Origin: Actinomycetota bacterium
GTDB lineage: Bacteria; Actinomycetota; Acidimicrobiia; Acidimicrobiales; Ilumatobacteraceae
NCBI GenBank assembly: GCA_010024485.1
Contig: RGGX01000001.1
Location: 1-44,630, forward strand
DNA length: 44,630 nucleotides
Reading direction: 5' to 3'
Shown: positions 1 to 8,610 of the stretch, in pieces
How the letters are laid out: each line of letters starts with the position of its first letter
How positions within the stretch are numbered: position 1 is the stretch's first letter
The notes under the pieces: generated by a model
Told to the model about the DNA's origin: nothing
The model's database searches: none
Seen by the model: the letters and a program-made list of their open reading frames with translations, nothing else
Program-made: the position numbers and the translations under genes

Positions 1-42
1 TCACCGCAGGCCAGACCCCAGCACAGCACGGAGACAACTGAC

Positions 43-1476
43 ATGACCAACACCCAGACCGAACTGGCCCCCGGCCGCGTCGTCGCCATCGCCGGACCGG
101 TGATCGACGTCGAGTTCCCCCGCGGTGCGCTCCCCGAGCTCAACAACGCGATCACCTTCGACATCAACGTCGACGGCGAGGCCATCCCGGTCATCGCCGA
201 GGTGGCTCAGCAGCTCGGTGACGGTCGCGTCCGCGCGGTGTGCCTGAAGCCGACCGACGGCCTCGTTCGCGGCACCCCGGTGCACAACACCGGTCGCGGC
301 ATCACCGTGCCGGTCGGCGACAAGGTGCTCGGCCACGTCTGGAACGTCTGGGGCGAGGCCCTCGACGAGGACCCGGACGGCTTCGACCAGATGGAGCGTT
401 GGGACATCCACCGTCCGGCGCCGACCTTCGATGCCCTCGAGCCCCAGGCCCGCATGTTCGAGACCGGCATCAAGGTGATCGACCTCCTCACCCCCTATGT
501 GGCCGGCGGCAAGATCGGCCTCTTCGGCGGCGCCGGCGTGGGCAAGACCGTGCTCATCACCGAGATGATCAACCGCGTCGCCTCCCAGCACGGCGGTGTG
601 TCGGTGTTCGCCGGTGTCGGCGAGCGCACCCGTGAGGGCACCGACCTCCGTCTCGAGATGATGGAGTCGGGCGTCTTCGAGAAGGCCGCGCTGGTCTTCG
701 GTCAGATGGACGAGCCGCCGGGGGTCCGCCTGCGTGTCGCCCTCTCGGCCCTCACCATGGCCGAGTACTTCCGCGACGTCCAGAACCAGGACGTGCTCCT
801 GTTCGTCGACAACATCTTCCGGTTCGTGCAGGCCGGTTCCGAGGTGTCGACCCTGCTCGGCCGTATGCCGTCGGCGGTGGGTTATCAGCCGACGCTGGCC
901 GACGAGATGGGTCAGCTGCAGGAGCGGATCACCTCGACCCGCGGGCGTTCGATCACCTCGCTGCAGGCCGTGTACGTGCCCGCTGACGACTACACCGACC
1001 CGGCGCCGTTCACCACCTTCACGCACCTCGACGCGACGACCGAGCTCTCCCGTCAGGTCGCGGCCCTCGGCATCTACCCGGCCGTGGACCCGCTGGCATC
1101 GACCTCGACCATCCTCAGCCCCGAGGTGGTCGGCGATCACCACTACAACGTGGCCCGTCGCGTGCAGGAGACACTGCAGCGCTACAAGGAGCTGCAGGAC
1201 ATCATCGCCATCCTCGGTCTGGACGAGCTCTCCGAGGAGGACCGCCTCACCGTGAACCGCGCCCGCAAGGTCCAGCGGTTCCTGTCGCAGCCGTTCTACG
1301 TGGCCGAGGTGTTCACCGGTCTCAAGGGCGAGTACGTCCCGGTGGCCGACACGGTGCAGTCCTTCGAGGCGCTCATCGACGGCGAACTCGACGATGTGCC
1401 CGAGCAGGCCTTCCTGAACGTGGGCAGCGTCGAGCAGGTGCTCGCCAAGGCCCAGTCGCTGAAGGACAGCGCCTGA
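43..1476 (+). CDS. atpD: F-type ATP synthase subunit beta
   Basis: Catalytic beta subunit of the F1 sector (477 aa, usual family length); it binds and interconverts ADP+Pi and ATP at the alpha/beta interfaces on the cytoplasmic face of the membrane. The Walker A motif GGAGVGKT lies at residues 162-169, the Walker B-like LLFVDN follows, and the DELSEEDR motif that contacts gamma/epsilon is present near the C-terminus. ATG at 43 is preceded by a GGAG at 30-33. atpC follows after 3 nt, so the two are the last genes of the atp operon; the rest of the operon would lie left of the window. Bases 1-42 show no recognisable end of atpG. Identification is certain. Confidence 0.99.
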   Translation: MTNTQTELAPGRVVAIAGPVIDVEFPRGALPELNNAITFDINVDGEAIPVIAEVAQQLGDGRVRAVCLKPTDGLVRGTPVHNTGRGITVPVGDKVLGHVWNVWGEALDEDPDGFDQMERWDIHRPAPTFDALEPQARMFETGIKVIDLLTPYVAGGKIGLFGGAGVGKTVLITEMINRVASQHGGVSVFAGVGERTREGTDLRLEMMESGVFEKAALVFGQMDEPPGVRLRVALSALTMAEYFRDVQNQDVLLFVDNIFRFVQAGSEVSTLLGRMPSAVGYQPTLADEMGQLQERITSTRGRSITSLQAVYVPADDYTDPAPFTTFTHLDATTELSRQVAALGIYPAVDPLASTSTILSPEVVGDHHYNVARRVQETLQRYKELQDIIAILGLDELSEEDRLTVNRARKVQRFLSQPFYVAEVFTGLKGEYVPVADTVQSFEALIDGELDDVPEQAFLNVGSVEQVLAKAQSLKDSA

Positions 1477-1479
1477 CCG

Positions 1480-1887
1480 ATGGCCACGACCATGACCGTC
1501 GAGGTCGTCTCCCCGGAGGCGGTGCTCTACTCGGGTGAGGCCGAGATGGTGATCACCCGCACCCTCGGCGGGGGCGAGATCGCCTTCCAACCGGGTCACG
1601 CCCCGTTCCTCGGCGCCCTCATCGAGAACCACACCCGGGTGTTCCTGCCCGGTGGGACGGTCGAGGACATCGCGGTGCACGGCGGCTTCGTCGAGGTCAG
1701 CGGGAACAAGGTGGCGATCCTGTCGGACGCCGCCGAGATCGCATCGAAGATCGACGTCGAGCGCGCCCGTGCGGCTCGCGAGCGGGCCGAGGAGCGTCTC
1801 CGTCACGAGCACGACGCCGAGGCGACCTCCGCTCTGGCGCGGGCCAACGCCCGCCTCAGCGCCGCCGGCATCGCCGCGAACTCCTGA
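1480..1887 (+). CDS. atpC: F-type ATP synthase subunit epsilon
   Basis: Epsilon subunit of F1 (135 aa), part of the central stalk and a regulator of ATP hydrolysis. The N-terminal beta-sandwich is clear (VEVVSPEAVLYSGEAEMV, then GEIAFQPGHAPFLGAL and VHGGFVEVSGNKVAILSDAAE), followed by a helical C-terminal part rich in Ala, Arg and Glu. It starts 3 nt after the atpD stop, so translation is probably coupled. It ends the atp operon here; the next gene on the same strand is an unrelated SDR 8 nt downstream. Confidence 0.97.
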   Translation: MATTMTVEVVSPEAVLYSGEAEMVITRTLGGGEIAFQPGHAPFLGALIENHTRVFLPGGTVEDIAVHGGFVEVSGNKVAILSDAAEIASKIDVERARAARERAEERLRHEHDAEATSALARANARLSAAGIAANS

Positions 1888-1895
1888 CGATCGGC

Positions 1896-2687
1896 GTGTC
1901 CCGGCCCGGACGGCACGGCCAGCACTTCTCACGGGCGCTCGTCACCGGTGCCTCATCCGGTATCGGCGAGGCCTTCGTCGAGGTGTTGCAGGCCGCCGGT
2001 GTCCCGGTGGTCGCCGTCGCCCGGCGCGTCGACCGGCTCGAGGCGCTGGCGGAGCGTCTCGGTGATGTCGAGGTGCTCGCCGCCGATCTGACGACGGCGG
2101 AGGGCGTCGCGGCGGTCGAGGCGCGGATCCTCGACGACGGTGATCCGATCGACCTCGTGGTCAACAACGCCGCGTTCGGCACGAGCGGACCGTTCGTCAC
2201 CCTCGACGCCGACCGGCTCGACCGGGAGGTGTCGCTCAACGCCACCTCGCTCACGCGTCTCAGCCATGCCGCCCTACGGGCGATGGTGCCCCGCCATCGG
2301 GGCTATCTGATCAACGTGTCGAGTATCGCCGGCTTCCAGGCCGCCCCGGGTCTCGCTGTCTACGCCGCGACGAAGGCCTATGTGACGAGCCTCTCCGAGG
2401 CGCTCCACGCCGAGGTGTCGGCCGCCGGGGTGCATGTGACCGCCCTCTGTCCGGGTCTCACCCGCACCGAGTTCCAGCGGGTGTCGAACACCGAGTCGTA
2501 CGTCGACCGGTTCCCCTCGTTCGCGTGGTCGAGTGTGGACGCCGTCGCCGAGACCGGGTTGCGCGATGTCGTCCGCGGTCGGGTCATCTCGGTGCCCGGT
2601 GCGGTGAACCGGGTGGTGACCGGGCTCTCGGCGGTGATCCCCCGACCGCTCCTCAGGATGATCGCCACGCGGGTGCAGCGCGTCTGA
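1896..2687 (+). CDS. short-chain dehydrogenase/reductase (SDR)
   Basis: Classical NAD(P)-dependent SDR of 263 aa. The cofactor motif TGASSGIG is near residue 17, the NNAAF motif follows, and the catalytic Ser (NVSSIAG) and YAATK (Tyr-x-x-x-Lys) are intact, so an active enzyme is expected. Substrate cannot be told from sequence; the LCPGLTRTEF segment and C-terminal hydrophobic stretch resemble the DltE/YqjQ-like general SDRs often annotated as ketoreductases. The GTG start at 1896 is 8 nt after atpC, which suggests read-through from the atp operon, although there is no functional link to ATP synthesis. It converges on glpX with 9 bp between the stop codons. Confidence 0.9.
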   Translation: MSRPGRHGQHFSRALVTGASSGIGEAFVEVLQAAGVPVVAVARRVDRLEALAERLGDVEVLAADLTTAEGVAAVEARILDDGDPIDLVVNNAAFGTSGPFVTLDADRLDREVSLNATSLTRLSHAALRAMVPRHRGYLINVSSIAGFQAAPGLAVYAATKAYVTSLSEALHAEVSAAGVHVTALCPGLTRTEFQRVSNTESYVDRFPSFAWSSVDAVAETGLRDVVRGRVISVPGAVNRVVTGLSAVIPRPLLRMIATRVQRV

Positions 2688-2696
2688 GCAACGGGG

Positions 2697-3695
2697 TCAG
2701 GTGTAGTCGATCGCGGAGAACTCCTGGAGTTTCCGCACCCGGTGTCGGGCATCGATGAAGCGCACGGTGCCGCTCCGGGAGCGCATGACCAGGCTCTGGG
2801 TGCGAGCCCCGCGGGCGTCGAATCGGACGCCGCGCAGCAGTTGGCCGTCGGTGAGACCGGTGGCGGCGAAGAAGCAGTTGTCGCCCTGCACGAGGTCGTC
2901 CTGGGTGAGCACCCGGTCGAGGTCGTATCCGGCCGAGCGCACCGTCTCGGCCTCGTCGTCGCTCTGCGGGCACAGCCGGGCCTGCATCTCACCGCCCATG
3001 CTCTTGAGCGCCGCGGCGCTGATGACCCCCTCGGGGGTACCTCCGATCCCGAAGAGCACGTCGACGCCGGCGTCGGGCCAGGCGGAGGCGATCGCGCCGT
3101 AGACGTCGCCGTCGCGGATCAGACGGATCCGCGCCCCTGAGGCCCGCACCTCATCGATCAGCTCGGTGTGGCGAGGCCGGTCGAGGATGACGGCGGTGAG
3201 GTCGCGGACGCTGGCCTGCTTCGACTTGGCGATCCACTTCAGGTTCTGGGTGGCGCTGGCGGTGATGTCGATCACCCCGACGCTGTCGGGTCCGACCGCG
3301 ATCTTCTCCATGTAGTACGACGGGCCCGGGTCGAACATGGAGTGGCGTTCGCCGACCGCGATGACCGAGAGGGCGTTGTTCACCCCGTAGGCGGTGAGCG
3401 TGGTGCCGTCGATCGGGTCGACGGCCACGTCGACGAGCGGCTCGGTGCCGTCGCCGACGACCTCGCCGTTGTAGAGCATCGGGGCGTCGTCCTTCTCGCC
3501 CTCGCCGATGATCACGGTGCCGGTCATCTGGACCGTCGAGAGGCTGAGGCGCATGGCGTCGACCGCCGCGGCATCGGCGCCCTCCTTGTGGCCTCGTCCC
3601 ACCCAACGGGCGGCGGCGAGGGCCGCCGACTCGGTGACCCTGACCAACTCCATGGCCAGGTTGCGGTCGGGCCGCTGGGCGCTCGGACTCGCCAT
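2697..3695 (-). CDS. glpX: class II fructose-1,6-bisphosphatase
   Basis: Gluconeogenic phosphatase converting fructose 1,6-bisphosphate to fructose 6-phosphate (332 aa, usual for GlpX). Metal- and substrate-binding signatures of the Li-sensitive phosphatase fold are visible: IGEGEKDDAPMLYNGE, DPIDGTT, and GIGGTPEGV. It is the actinobacterial-type FBPase (family of Rv1099c in Mycobacterium). The ATG at 3695 is followed upstream by a TACCGT hexamer 6 nt away on the minus strand and there is no Shine-Dalgarno sequence, so the transcript is probably leaderless. It is divergent from the S9 peptidase gene, with only 35 bp between start codons. Confidence 0.97.
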   Translation of the reverse strand: MASPSAQRPDRNLAMELVRVTESAALAAARWVGRGHKEGADAAAVDAMRLSLSTVQMTGTVIIGEGEKDDAPMLYNGEVVGDGTEPLVDVAVDPIDGTTLTAYGVNNALSVIAVGERHSMFDPGPSYYMEKIAVGPDSVGVIDITASATQNLKWIAKSKQASVRDLTAVILDRPRHTELIDEVRASGARIRLIRDGDVYGAIASAWPDAGVDVLFGIGGTPEGVISAAALKSMGGEMQARLCPQSDDEAETVRSAGYDLDRVLTQDDLVQGDNCFFAATGLTDGQLLRGVRFDARGARTQSLVMRSRSGTVRFIDARHRVRKLQEFSAIDYT

Positions 3696-3701
3696 GGACC
3701 C

Positions 3702-3707
3702 ACGGTA
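3702..3707 (-). promoter_or_regulatory. leaderless -10 element of glpX
   Basis: Minus-strand TACCGT matches TANNNT and ends 6 nt before the ATG at 3695. It is opposed to the TACGGT at 3718-3723, so two separate -10 elements sit in the 35-bp divergent gap. Confidence 0.6.
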
Positions 3708-3717
3708 GTCGTAGCGG

Positions 3718-3723
3718 TACGGT
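3718..3723 (+). promoter_or_regulatory. leaderless -10 element of the S9 peptidase
   Basis: TACGGT matches TANNNT and ends 7 nt before the GTG at 3731, with no ribosome binding site between. Confidence 0.6.
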
Positions 3724-3730
3724 CACCCGG

Positions 3731-5554
3731 GTGCCGTCATCGTCCGGTGTCCCTCAGCCTGTGCCCACCGAGTTGTGTCTCGCCGGGCGCGAACTGACCT
3801 CTCCGCTCATCTCCCCGGACGCCTCCACGGTCGCCTTCGTCTCGCGGGAGGCGGGTGACCCGTCCGCGGTGCGACTGGTGTCGACCACCGGCGGGCCCGA
3901 GCGGGTGCTGGATCTACCCGATGAGCCGACCGGCGGGCGCGGGCTGAACGGCGGCTGTCTGGCCTGGGACCGTTCCGGTCGTCGTCTGGCCGTGGTGGGC
4001 CGGGCGGGGCTTTGGATCGCCGAGGTGGGGAACCCCAGCCGTCTGGTGCTCTCCGCCGATGTTGGCTCGATCGCCTCCCCGGTGTGGAGCGTCACCGACG
4101 ACGCCGTGATCGTCACCGTCGATGCCGCCCGGGTGCTGCGGGTCGATCTCCTCGGGGATGGCGAGCCGCGGCGCCTCGACGAAGGGAACCACGACTTCGT
4201 GGCCGATCCCGAGGTCTGGGCCGACGATGGGATCGAGTTCGTCGCGTGGCAGGCCTGGTCGGTCCCGGACATGCCCTGGGACGGCGCCTCTCTCGTGGTG
4301 CTCGGGCCGGCCGGGACGGTGGACATCGGCCGACCGTCGGTCGGGATGCAACAGCCGCGCGCCATCCCCGACGGCAGCCTCGCCTGCCTCCGCGACGACT
4401 CCGGTTGGCTCAACCTCTGGCGGTCGGCGGACCCGGCGGGAGACTGGGAGCATCTCATCGACGAACCGGTCGAGCACGGGGGCCCCTCGTGGGGACCGGG
4501 CCAGCGGACCTTCGTCGGCTCTCCCGACGGGACGAGGATCGCGTTCACCCGCAACGAGGAGGGCTTCGGTCGACTGTGCGTTCTCGAGGTGGTGACCGGT
4601 GCGGTGACCGAGCTCGGCCGCGGGGTGCACGGTCACCTCTCCTGGGCCGGTGGCACGATCGTCGCGCTCCGGTCCGGGGCCCGCACCCCGACGCAGATCG
4701 TGGCCTACGAGGTCGCCGACGGGAGTCGTGTCGTCCTCGCCACCGGTCCCGCCGACGGCTGGGACCGCTTCGATCCGCCCGAACCCGAACTCCACGAGGT
4801 GGTGGCCCCCGACGGTCTCGGAGTGCCGGTGCGCCGCTACGCGGCCGGCCTGGGTCGCGTCCTGATCGCGGTTCACGGGGGACCGACCGATCAGTGGCAG
4901 GTCTCGTTCCTCCCGCGGGTCATCCGGTGGTGGTCGGAGGGCTGGGATGTGCTGGTCTGCGACCCGCGGGGCTCGACGGGTCACGGCCGGGCGCACACCG
5001 ACGCCCTGCGCGGCGGTTGGGGTCGGTCGGACACCGACGACGTGCTCGCCGTCGCCCGTCATGCGCAGGAGGCCGGCTGGGCCCGCCGGGAGACCACGGT
5101 GGTGATGGGGTCGTCCTCGGGTGGCCTGGTGGTGCTCAACGCTCTTGTCGGCGATGGCCCGGTGTCGGCCGGCATCGCGCTGTACCCGGTGTCGGATCTG
5201 GCCGGTCTCGCCGAGCACACCCATCGATTCGAGGCGCACTACACCGACTCCCTCGTCGGGCCGCCCGGCTCACCGGCCCTCGCGGAGCACTCGCCGATCA
5301 CCAACGCGCGGGAACTGAGTGGGAGGCTCCTGCTCATCCACGGGACCGACGACCCGGTGGTGCCGGTGGAGCACTCGCGACGTCTGGCGGCCGCGACCGA
5401 CAGCCGCAGGCTCGAACTCGACGTCGTCGAACTCGACGGTGAGGGTCACGGATTCCGCCGTCCGGAGAACCGGCGGCTCGAGTACGACCTGGTGGAGCGT
5501 TTCCTCGCCGAGACGATCCGGCGCGCCGACTCGGCCGGTCGGGGCGGGCAGTAG
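3731..5554 (+). CDS. prolyl oligopeptidase family (S9) serine peptidase
   Basis: Cytoplasmic S9-family peptidase of 607 aa with no signal peptide. The N-terminal ~370 residues form a beta-propeller-like region with repeated SPD/WSxxD-type blades. The C-terminal alpha/beta-hydrolase domain carries the nucleophile in GSSSGG (Ser462), Asp541 in HGTDDPVVP and His573 in GEGHGF, a complete catalytic triad; the oxyanion HGGP motif is also present. The likely substrates are short peptides (acylaminoacyl-peptidase or dipeptidyl-peptidase type), which cannot be resolved further. The GTG at 3731 has a TACGGT hexamer 7 nt upstream, supporting a leaderless start. Its TAG stop codon is the first half of the TAGGGT hexamer for the next gene. 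Confidence 0.92.
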   Translation: MPSSSGVPQPVPTELCLAGRELTSPLISPDASTVAFVSREAGDPSAVRLVSTTGGPERVLDLPDEPTGGRGLNGGCLAWDRSGRRLAVVGRAGLWIAEVGNPSRLVLSADVGSIASPVWSVTDDAVIVTVDAARVLRVDLLGDGEPRRLDEGNHDFVADPEVWADDGIEFVAWQAWSVPDMPWDGASLVVLGPAGTVDIGRPSVGMQQPRAIPDGSLACLRDDSGWLNLWRSADPAGDWEHLIDEPVEHGGPSWGPGQRTFVGSPDGTRIAFTRNEEGFGRLCVLEVVTGAVTELGRGVHGHLSWAGGTIVALRSGARTPTQIVAYEVADGSRVVLATGPADGWDRFDPPEPELHEVVAPDGLGVPVRRYAAGLGRVLIAVHGGPTDQWQVSFLPRVIRWWSEGWDVLVCDPRGSTGHGRAHTDALRGGWGRSDTDDVLAVARHAQEAGWARRETTVVMGSSSGGLVVLNALVGDGPVSAGIALYPVSDLAGLAEHTHRFEAHYTDSLVGPPGSPALAEHSPITNARELSGRLLLIHGTDDPVVPVEHSRRLAAATDSRRLELDVVELDGEGHGFRRPENRRLEYDLVERFLAETIRRADSAGRGGQ

Positions 5555-5557
5555 GGT
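5552..5557 (+). promoter_or_regulatory. leaderless -10 element built on a stop codon
   Basis: TAGGGT matches TANNNT and ends 6 nt before the GTG at 5564. Its first three bases are the TAG stop codon of the S9 peptidase. Confidence 0.55.
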
Positions 5558-5563
5558 TCGGTC

Positions 5564-6280
5564 GTGACCACCGACGACGGAGAGTTCCGACCGGACGACC
5601 CGGACGCCGTCGTCGTCCACTACGACCTCGACGGGTGGGACTCCGATCAGATCGCGGCCCTCACCGAGTCGCTCGCCAACGACGATCTCCAACACGCCTG
5701 GCGGGGGACGGAACTCCTCGTGCCCGAGGCTGATGAGGAGGCCGTCGACAGGATCTTCGACCGTCTCGAGGACGAGCTCGGTCCGTTCCCGGTGGCCCTC
5801 GGTGCTGGTGAGCCCGGTACCGAGTTCCAACTCGATGACTGGGCGCCCGCCGAGATCGACCTGTTGCGCCGCTCGCTCGTGGAGGCGGAGATCCCCCACC
5901 GGTGGGAGGGGGACAATGTCGTGGTCGCGGAGGACGCCGAGGAGACCGTCGACGATCTCCTCGATGCCATCGAGGCGGGGGATCTGGCCCCGACCGACGA
6001 GGCCGAGACCGCCCCCGACGGCGTACTGCAGGAGCTCTTCGCGATCGGCGATCGGCTGGCCCGGGACGGGACCGCTTCGGCCGCCCGGACCCAACTCTTC
6101 GACCTGTTGCCGACCCTCTCCGACGGCACCCCTCCCTTCGGTGTGGCTCTCGGGGTGTGGCGTCGGGTGCTCGAGTGCGCCAACGGTGTGCGCTCAGCCT
6201 TCACCGACTCCGAGTTCGAGCCCGCGCGGGTCTCCTCGGCCGCGGAGGATCTCCGCGACGTCTGTCGCCCCTGGGTCTGA
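5564..6280 (+). CDS. unknown acidic protein with an internal tandem repeat
   Basis: No family recognised with confidence; 238 aa, strongly acidic, no signal peptide or membrane segment. Residues ~17-70 and ~88-138 are a tandem duplication: each unit reads roughly as (D)DW-x3-(D/E)-I-x2-L-x-(E/R)-(S)L-x5-(L/I)-x-H-x-W, followed by a short strand with a hydrophobic VVP/VVA core, then an acidic helix (EEAVDRIFDRLE versus EETVDDLLDAIE). The arrangement resembles the ferredoxin-like DUF2007 'putative signal transducing protein' fold, but this is inference. The C-terminal ~90 residues are helical. The GTG at 5564 follows TAGGGT by 6 nt. It is in a run with the peptidase upstream and the J-domain gene downstream. 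Confidence 0.8.
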   Translation: MTTDDGEFRPDDPDAVVVHYDLDGWDSDQIAALTESLANDDLQHAWRGTELLVPEADEEAVDRIFDRLEDELGPFPVALGAGEPGTEFQLDDWAPAEIDLLRRSLVEAEIPHRWEGDNVVVAEDAEETVDDLLDAIEAGDLAPTDEAETAPDGVLQELFAIGDRLARDGTASAARTQLFDLLPTLSDGTPPFGVALGVWRRVLECANGVRSAFTDSEFEPARVSSAAEDLRDVCRPWV

Positions 6281-6322
6281 CCCCGGCTTCGCGCTCACGG
6301 CGACAGGGCCCCGGCCCACCGG

Positions 6323-6328
6323 TACGTT
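6323..6328 (+). promoter_or_regulatory. leaderless -10 element of the J-domain gene
   Basis: TACGTT matches TANNNT and ends 6 nt before the ATG at 6335. The 54-bp gap upstream shows no other signal. Confidence 0.55.
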
Positions 6329-6334
6329 TGCTCC

Positions 6335-7042
6335 ATGGTCCTGGCCGAGCTCGAGGTGTTCCACTCGCGGGCTGTCCAGCCGACGCGTCGGGTCGCCCTC
6401 GGACATCTCGTGCTCCCGGTCGACCCCGCTCCGGGTCTCGGAGGGATCCTCCTCGGCGCTGTCGTCGCCGAGCACTCGCGTCGTCTCGACGGCGATGATC
6501 TGCTCGACATCGGTCGGCTCATCACCGAGGTGGAGCAGGGACGGCGTGTGACCCAACCCCGACTCCGTCACCGATACCAGGTCGACCGACATGGGCTCGC
6601 GTGCAGCCGCCATGTGATGCACGGTGAGGGGGATGACATCTCCTTCGACCTGGAGACCCGAGGTACCGATGTCGCCCAGGTCCTCGGCGCGATCTACGCG
6701 CTCGAGCGCCTCGACCTCGAGGCGCGCCGGGCGATCGGGCCCGTGCTCACCAGGGCGAGCCGGTGGCGGGGGCCGATCGGCCCGTCGCTGGTGGCCCATC
6801 TGGCCGGCGCGCGATCCGCCGAGCTGCGATCGTTGGCCGATCCTCGGGGTTGGGCGATGACGCTCCTTGGTTTCGATCCCGACGATGCGGCCCCCAGTCG
6901 CCGAGAGGTCATGCGTCGCTATCGACGTCGGATGCTCGACGTGCACCCCGACCACGGGGGTGACTCGACGGAGGCGAGCGCCTCGATCCTCGAGTTGAAC
7001 GAGGCGAGACGCATCCTCACCGAGTTGCCGGTGGTGGGCTGA
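6335..7042 (+). CDS. unknown protein with a C-terminal J-like domain
   Basis: A 235-aa protein whose last ~65 residues form a compact J domain: a helix RREVMRRYRRRMLDVHPDHG containing the invariant HPD tripeptide, then an acidic-to-aliphatic helix (ASILELNEARRIL). J domains recruit and stimulate Hsp70 (DnaK). The first ~165 residues are not recognised; they hold several beta-rich stretches and no zinc finger or Gly/Phe region, so this is not DnaJ itself. The ATG at 6335 has TACGTT 6 nt upstream, suggesting a leaderless mRNA. The 3' end overlaps the convergent MFS gene by 26 bp (7017-7042). Assignment as a co-chaperone-like protein is inference from the HPD motif alone. Confidence 0.8.
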   Translation: MVLAELEVFHSRAVQPTRRVALGHLVLPVDPAPGLGGILLGAVVAEHSRRLDGDDLLDIGRLITEVEQGRRVTQPRLRHRYQVDRHGLACSRHVMHGEGDDISFDLETRGTDVAQVLGAIYALERLDLEARRAIGPVLTRASRWRGPIGPSLVAHLAGARSAELRSLADPRGWAMTLLGFDPDDAAPSRREVMRRYRRRMLDVHPDHGGDSTEASASILELNEARRILTELPVVG

Positions 7043-8594
7043 GGTCGTCGACCGGGTTCCGGCCGCGCGGCTGCCGGTCGACCGGGTTCAACTCGTCGAG
7101 GTCGCGGCGCGCCGTCTCGGGGAGGTGTCGCCAGACGACGATGACAACCACGAGCTGCCCGGCGGTCAGCACGCCCATGACCCCGCTGTAGTCCCAACCC
7201 GAGTCGAGCAGGGTGCCGGCTGCCAGTAGGCCGCCGATACCGCCGATGAGGGCGAGCACGGTGAGCAGTCCGGCGGCGCGGCCGCGGTTCCCGGTCGGGA
7301 ACAGCTCGGCCCGATAGACGGCGAGGGCCGGGTACGCGATTCCCCCGAGGAACCCGCCGGCGAAGGCCGAGACCCACATGGCCGACCCTCCGACGCTGAA
7401 CGACAGCCAGATACCGGCGGTGGCCACCGGCAGTGTCAGCGCGATGAGCCCGCGTCGTCCCCTTCGGTCAGCGAGTTGACCCCCGACGACCAGACCGAGG
7501 GCGGCCGGGGTCGAGGTCGTCAGGGTGAAGAGCGCGATCGATGAGCCCGAGAGTTCGCGGATCTCGTCGAGGTAGCGGTTCTGGAAGAAGCTGGCGGGTG
7601 CGACGAAGAGGTTGACGCCGACCGCGATCACGCCGAGGGCGGCGAATCGACGACGATCGAGGGGTGGGGCGACGGTGTGCTCGCGGGCGAATCGGCGGGT
7701 CTCGGGCAGTCGTCTGGCCACGTCGACGGCCACCACCAGCCACACCAGGGTGACGACGTAGACCAGGCGCCAGGCGCCGTCGCCGAGATCGGTGAGCGGC
7801 AGCGTCCCCACGGCGATCCCGGCGCCCAGTCCGCTCGCCATGGCGAGCACCGCGACGGCGTAGGCCCGCGATCCCCGGGGCATCTCCTCGACGGCGACGA
7901 CGGCGATCAGGAAGTCGAGGGCGAGGCCGAGGGGTCGACCGACGGCCTGGGTCGCGACCAGCCAGTTGAAGGTCGGGGCGAGGGCTCCGAGGGCGGTGAC
8001 GAGCGGTGCAGCCCAGGCGACAGCGACGATCACGCGACGGCGTCCGATCCGGTCGGCGGCGACGGCGAGGGGGATCGTGATCAGGATGCCGCCGCGCACG
8101 ATGGAGCCGGCGACTCCGATGCCGGTGTTGCCGACCCCGAAGTCGTCGGCGGCGAACGCGACGGTCTGGGTGAAGATCGTGTTCACGAAGGCTGAGGTCA
8201 TCGAGGCGGCGGCGAGCAGTCCGAGCACCAGGATCTGCCGTTCGTCGAGGGCATCGGGCGGCGCCCACCAGAGACGCCGCTCGGGGGAGCGGCGCGCGAT
8301 CCATCGGCGCACCGGGATCGCGAAGAGCCAGCCGAACCACGGGATGGAGAGCCGGTACTCGGTGCGTTCCTCCCAGTGGTCGCCGTCGCGGCTCAGGCGT
8401 CGTTCGTAGTGGCTGAACGGTCCCCGCTCCTGGGAGAACACCCGGCTGTCGCGCTCGGCGTTCCCGGGTCCGCTGTCATCGAGCGCCGCGGCCTGTTCGT
8501 GGAGCAGGCCGGTCCGGGGGTGGCCGAGATCGTCGGGACCGCGGTGGCCGTCGACCTGATGTCGTCGCACGATGGTGCGCTGACGTCCCGGCAC
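7017..8594 (-). CDS. major facilitator superfamily transporter
   Basis: Twelve-helix secondary transporter of 525 aa. Membrane segments begin at ~residue 120; the loop motif DRIGRRR between helices 2 and 3 and its counterpart DRRGRRG in the second half are the MFS signature, matching the sugar/metabolite:H+ symporter branch. Substrate is unknown. Unusually, ~120 residues precede the first helix, including a conserved-looking block FSQERGPFSHYERRL. The GTG at 8594 is chosen because a minus-strand TATGCT ends 6 nt upstream of it. That hexamer shares its TA with the murA -10 element. Starts further inside the ORF are possible, so the first ~45 residues are less certain than the transporter body. 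Confidence 0.88.
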   Translation of the reverse strand: MPGRQRTIVRRHQVDGHRGPDDLGHPRTGLLHEQAAALDDSGPGNAERDSRVFSQERGPFSHYERRLSRDGDHWEERTEYRLSIPWFGWLFAIPVRRWIARRSPERRLWWAPPDALDERQILVLGLLAAASMTSAFVNTIFTQTVAFAADDFGVGNTGIGVAGSIVRGGILITIPLAVAADRIGRRRVIVAVAWAAPLVTALGALAPTFNWLVATQAVGRPLGLALDFLIAVVAVEEMPRGSRAYAVAVLAMASGLGAGIAVGTLPLTDLGDGAWRLVYVVTLVWLVVAVDVARRLPETRRFAREHTVAPPLDRRRFAALGVIAVGVNLFVAPASFFQNRYLDEIRELSGSSIALFTLTTSTPAALGLVVGGQLADRRGRRGLIALTLPVATAGIWLSFSVGGSAMWVSAFAGGFLGGIAYPALAVYRAELFPTGNRGRAAGLLTVLALIGGIGGLLAAGTLLDSGWDYSGVMGVLTAGQLVVVIVVWRHLPETARRDLDELNPVDRQPRGRNPVDDLSPPPATR

Positions 8595-8600
8595 GGGGGG

Positions 8601-8610
8601 AGCATACTGT
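8601..8610. promoter_or_regulatory. bidirectional -10 core (MFS / murA)
   Basis: The 10-mer AGCATACTGT holds plus-strand TACTGT (8605-8610, 5 nt before the murA GTG at 8616) and minus-strand TATGCT (8606-8601, 6 nt before the MFS GTG at 8594). The two hexamers overlap on the central TA. Only 21 bp separate the start codons. Confidence 0.55.

Noticed and set aside
1..1932. 643-codon open frame on the minus strand across atpD-atpC
   Set aside because: High-GC shadow frame: the plus strand codes for two unmistakable ATP synthase subunits and the antisense product has the low-complexity composition of a shadow.
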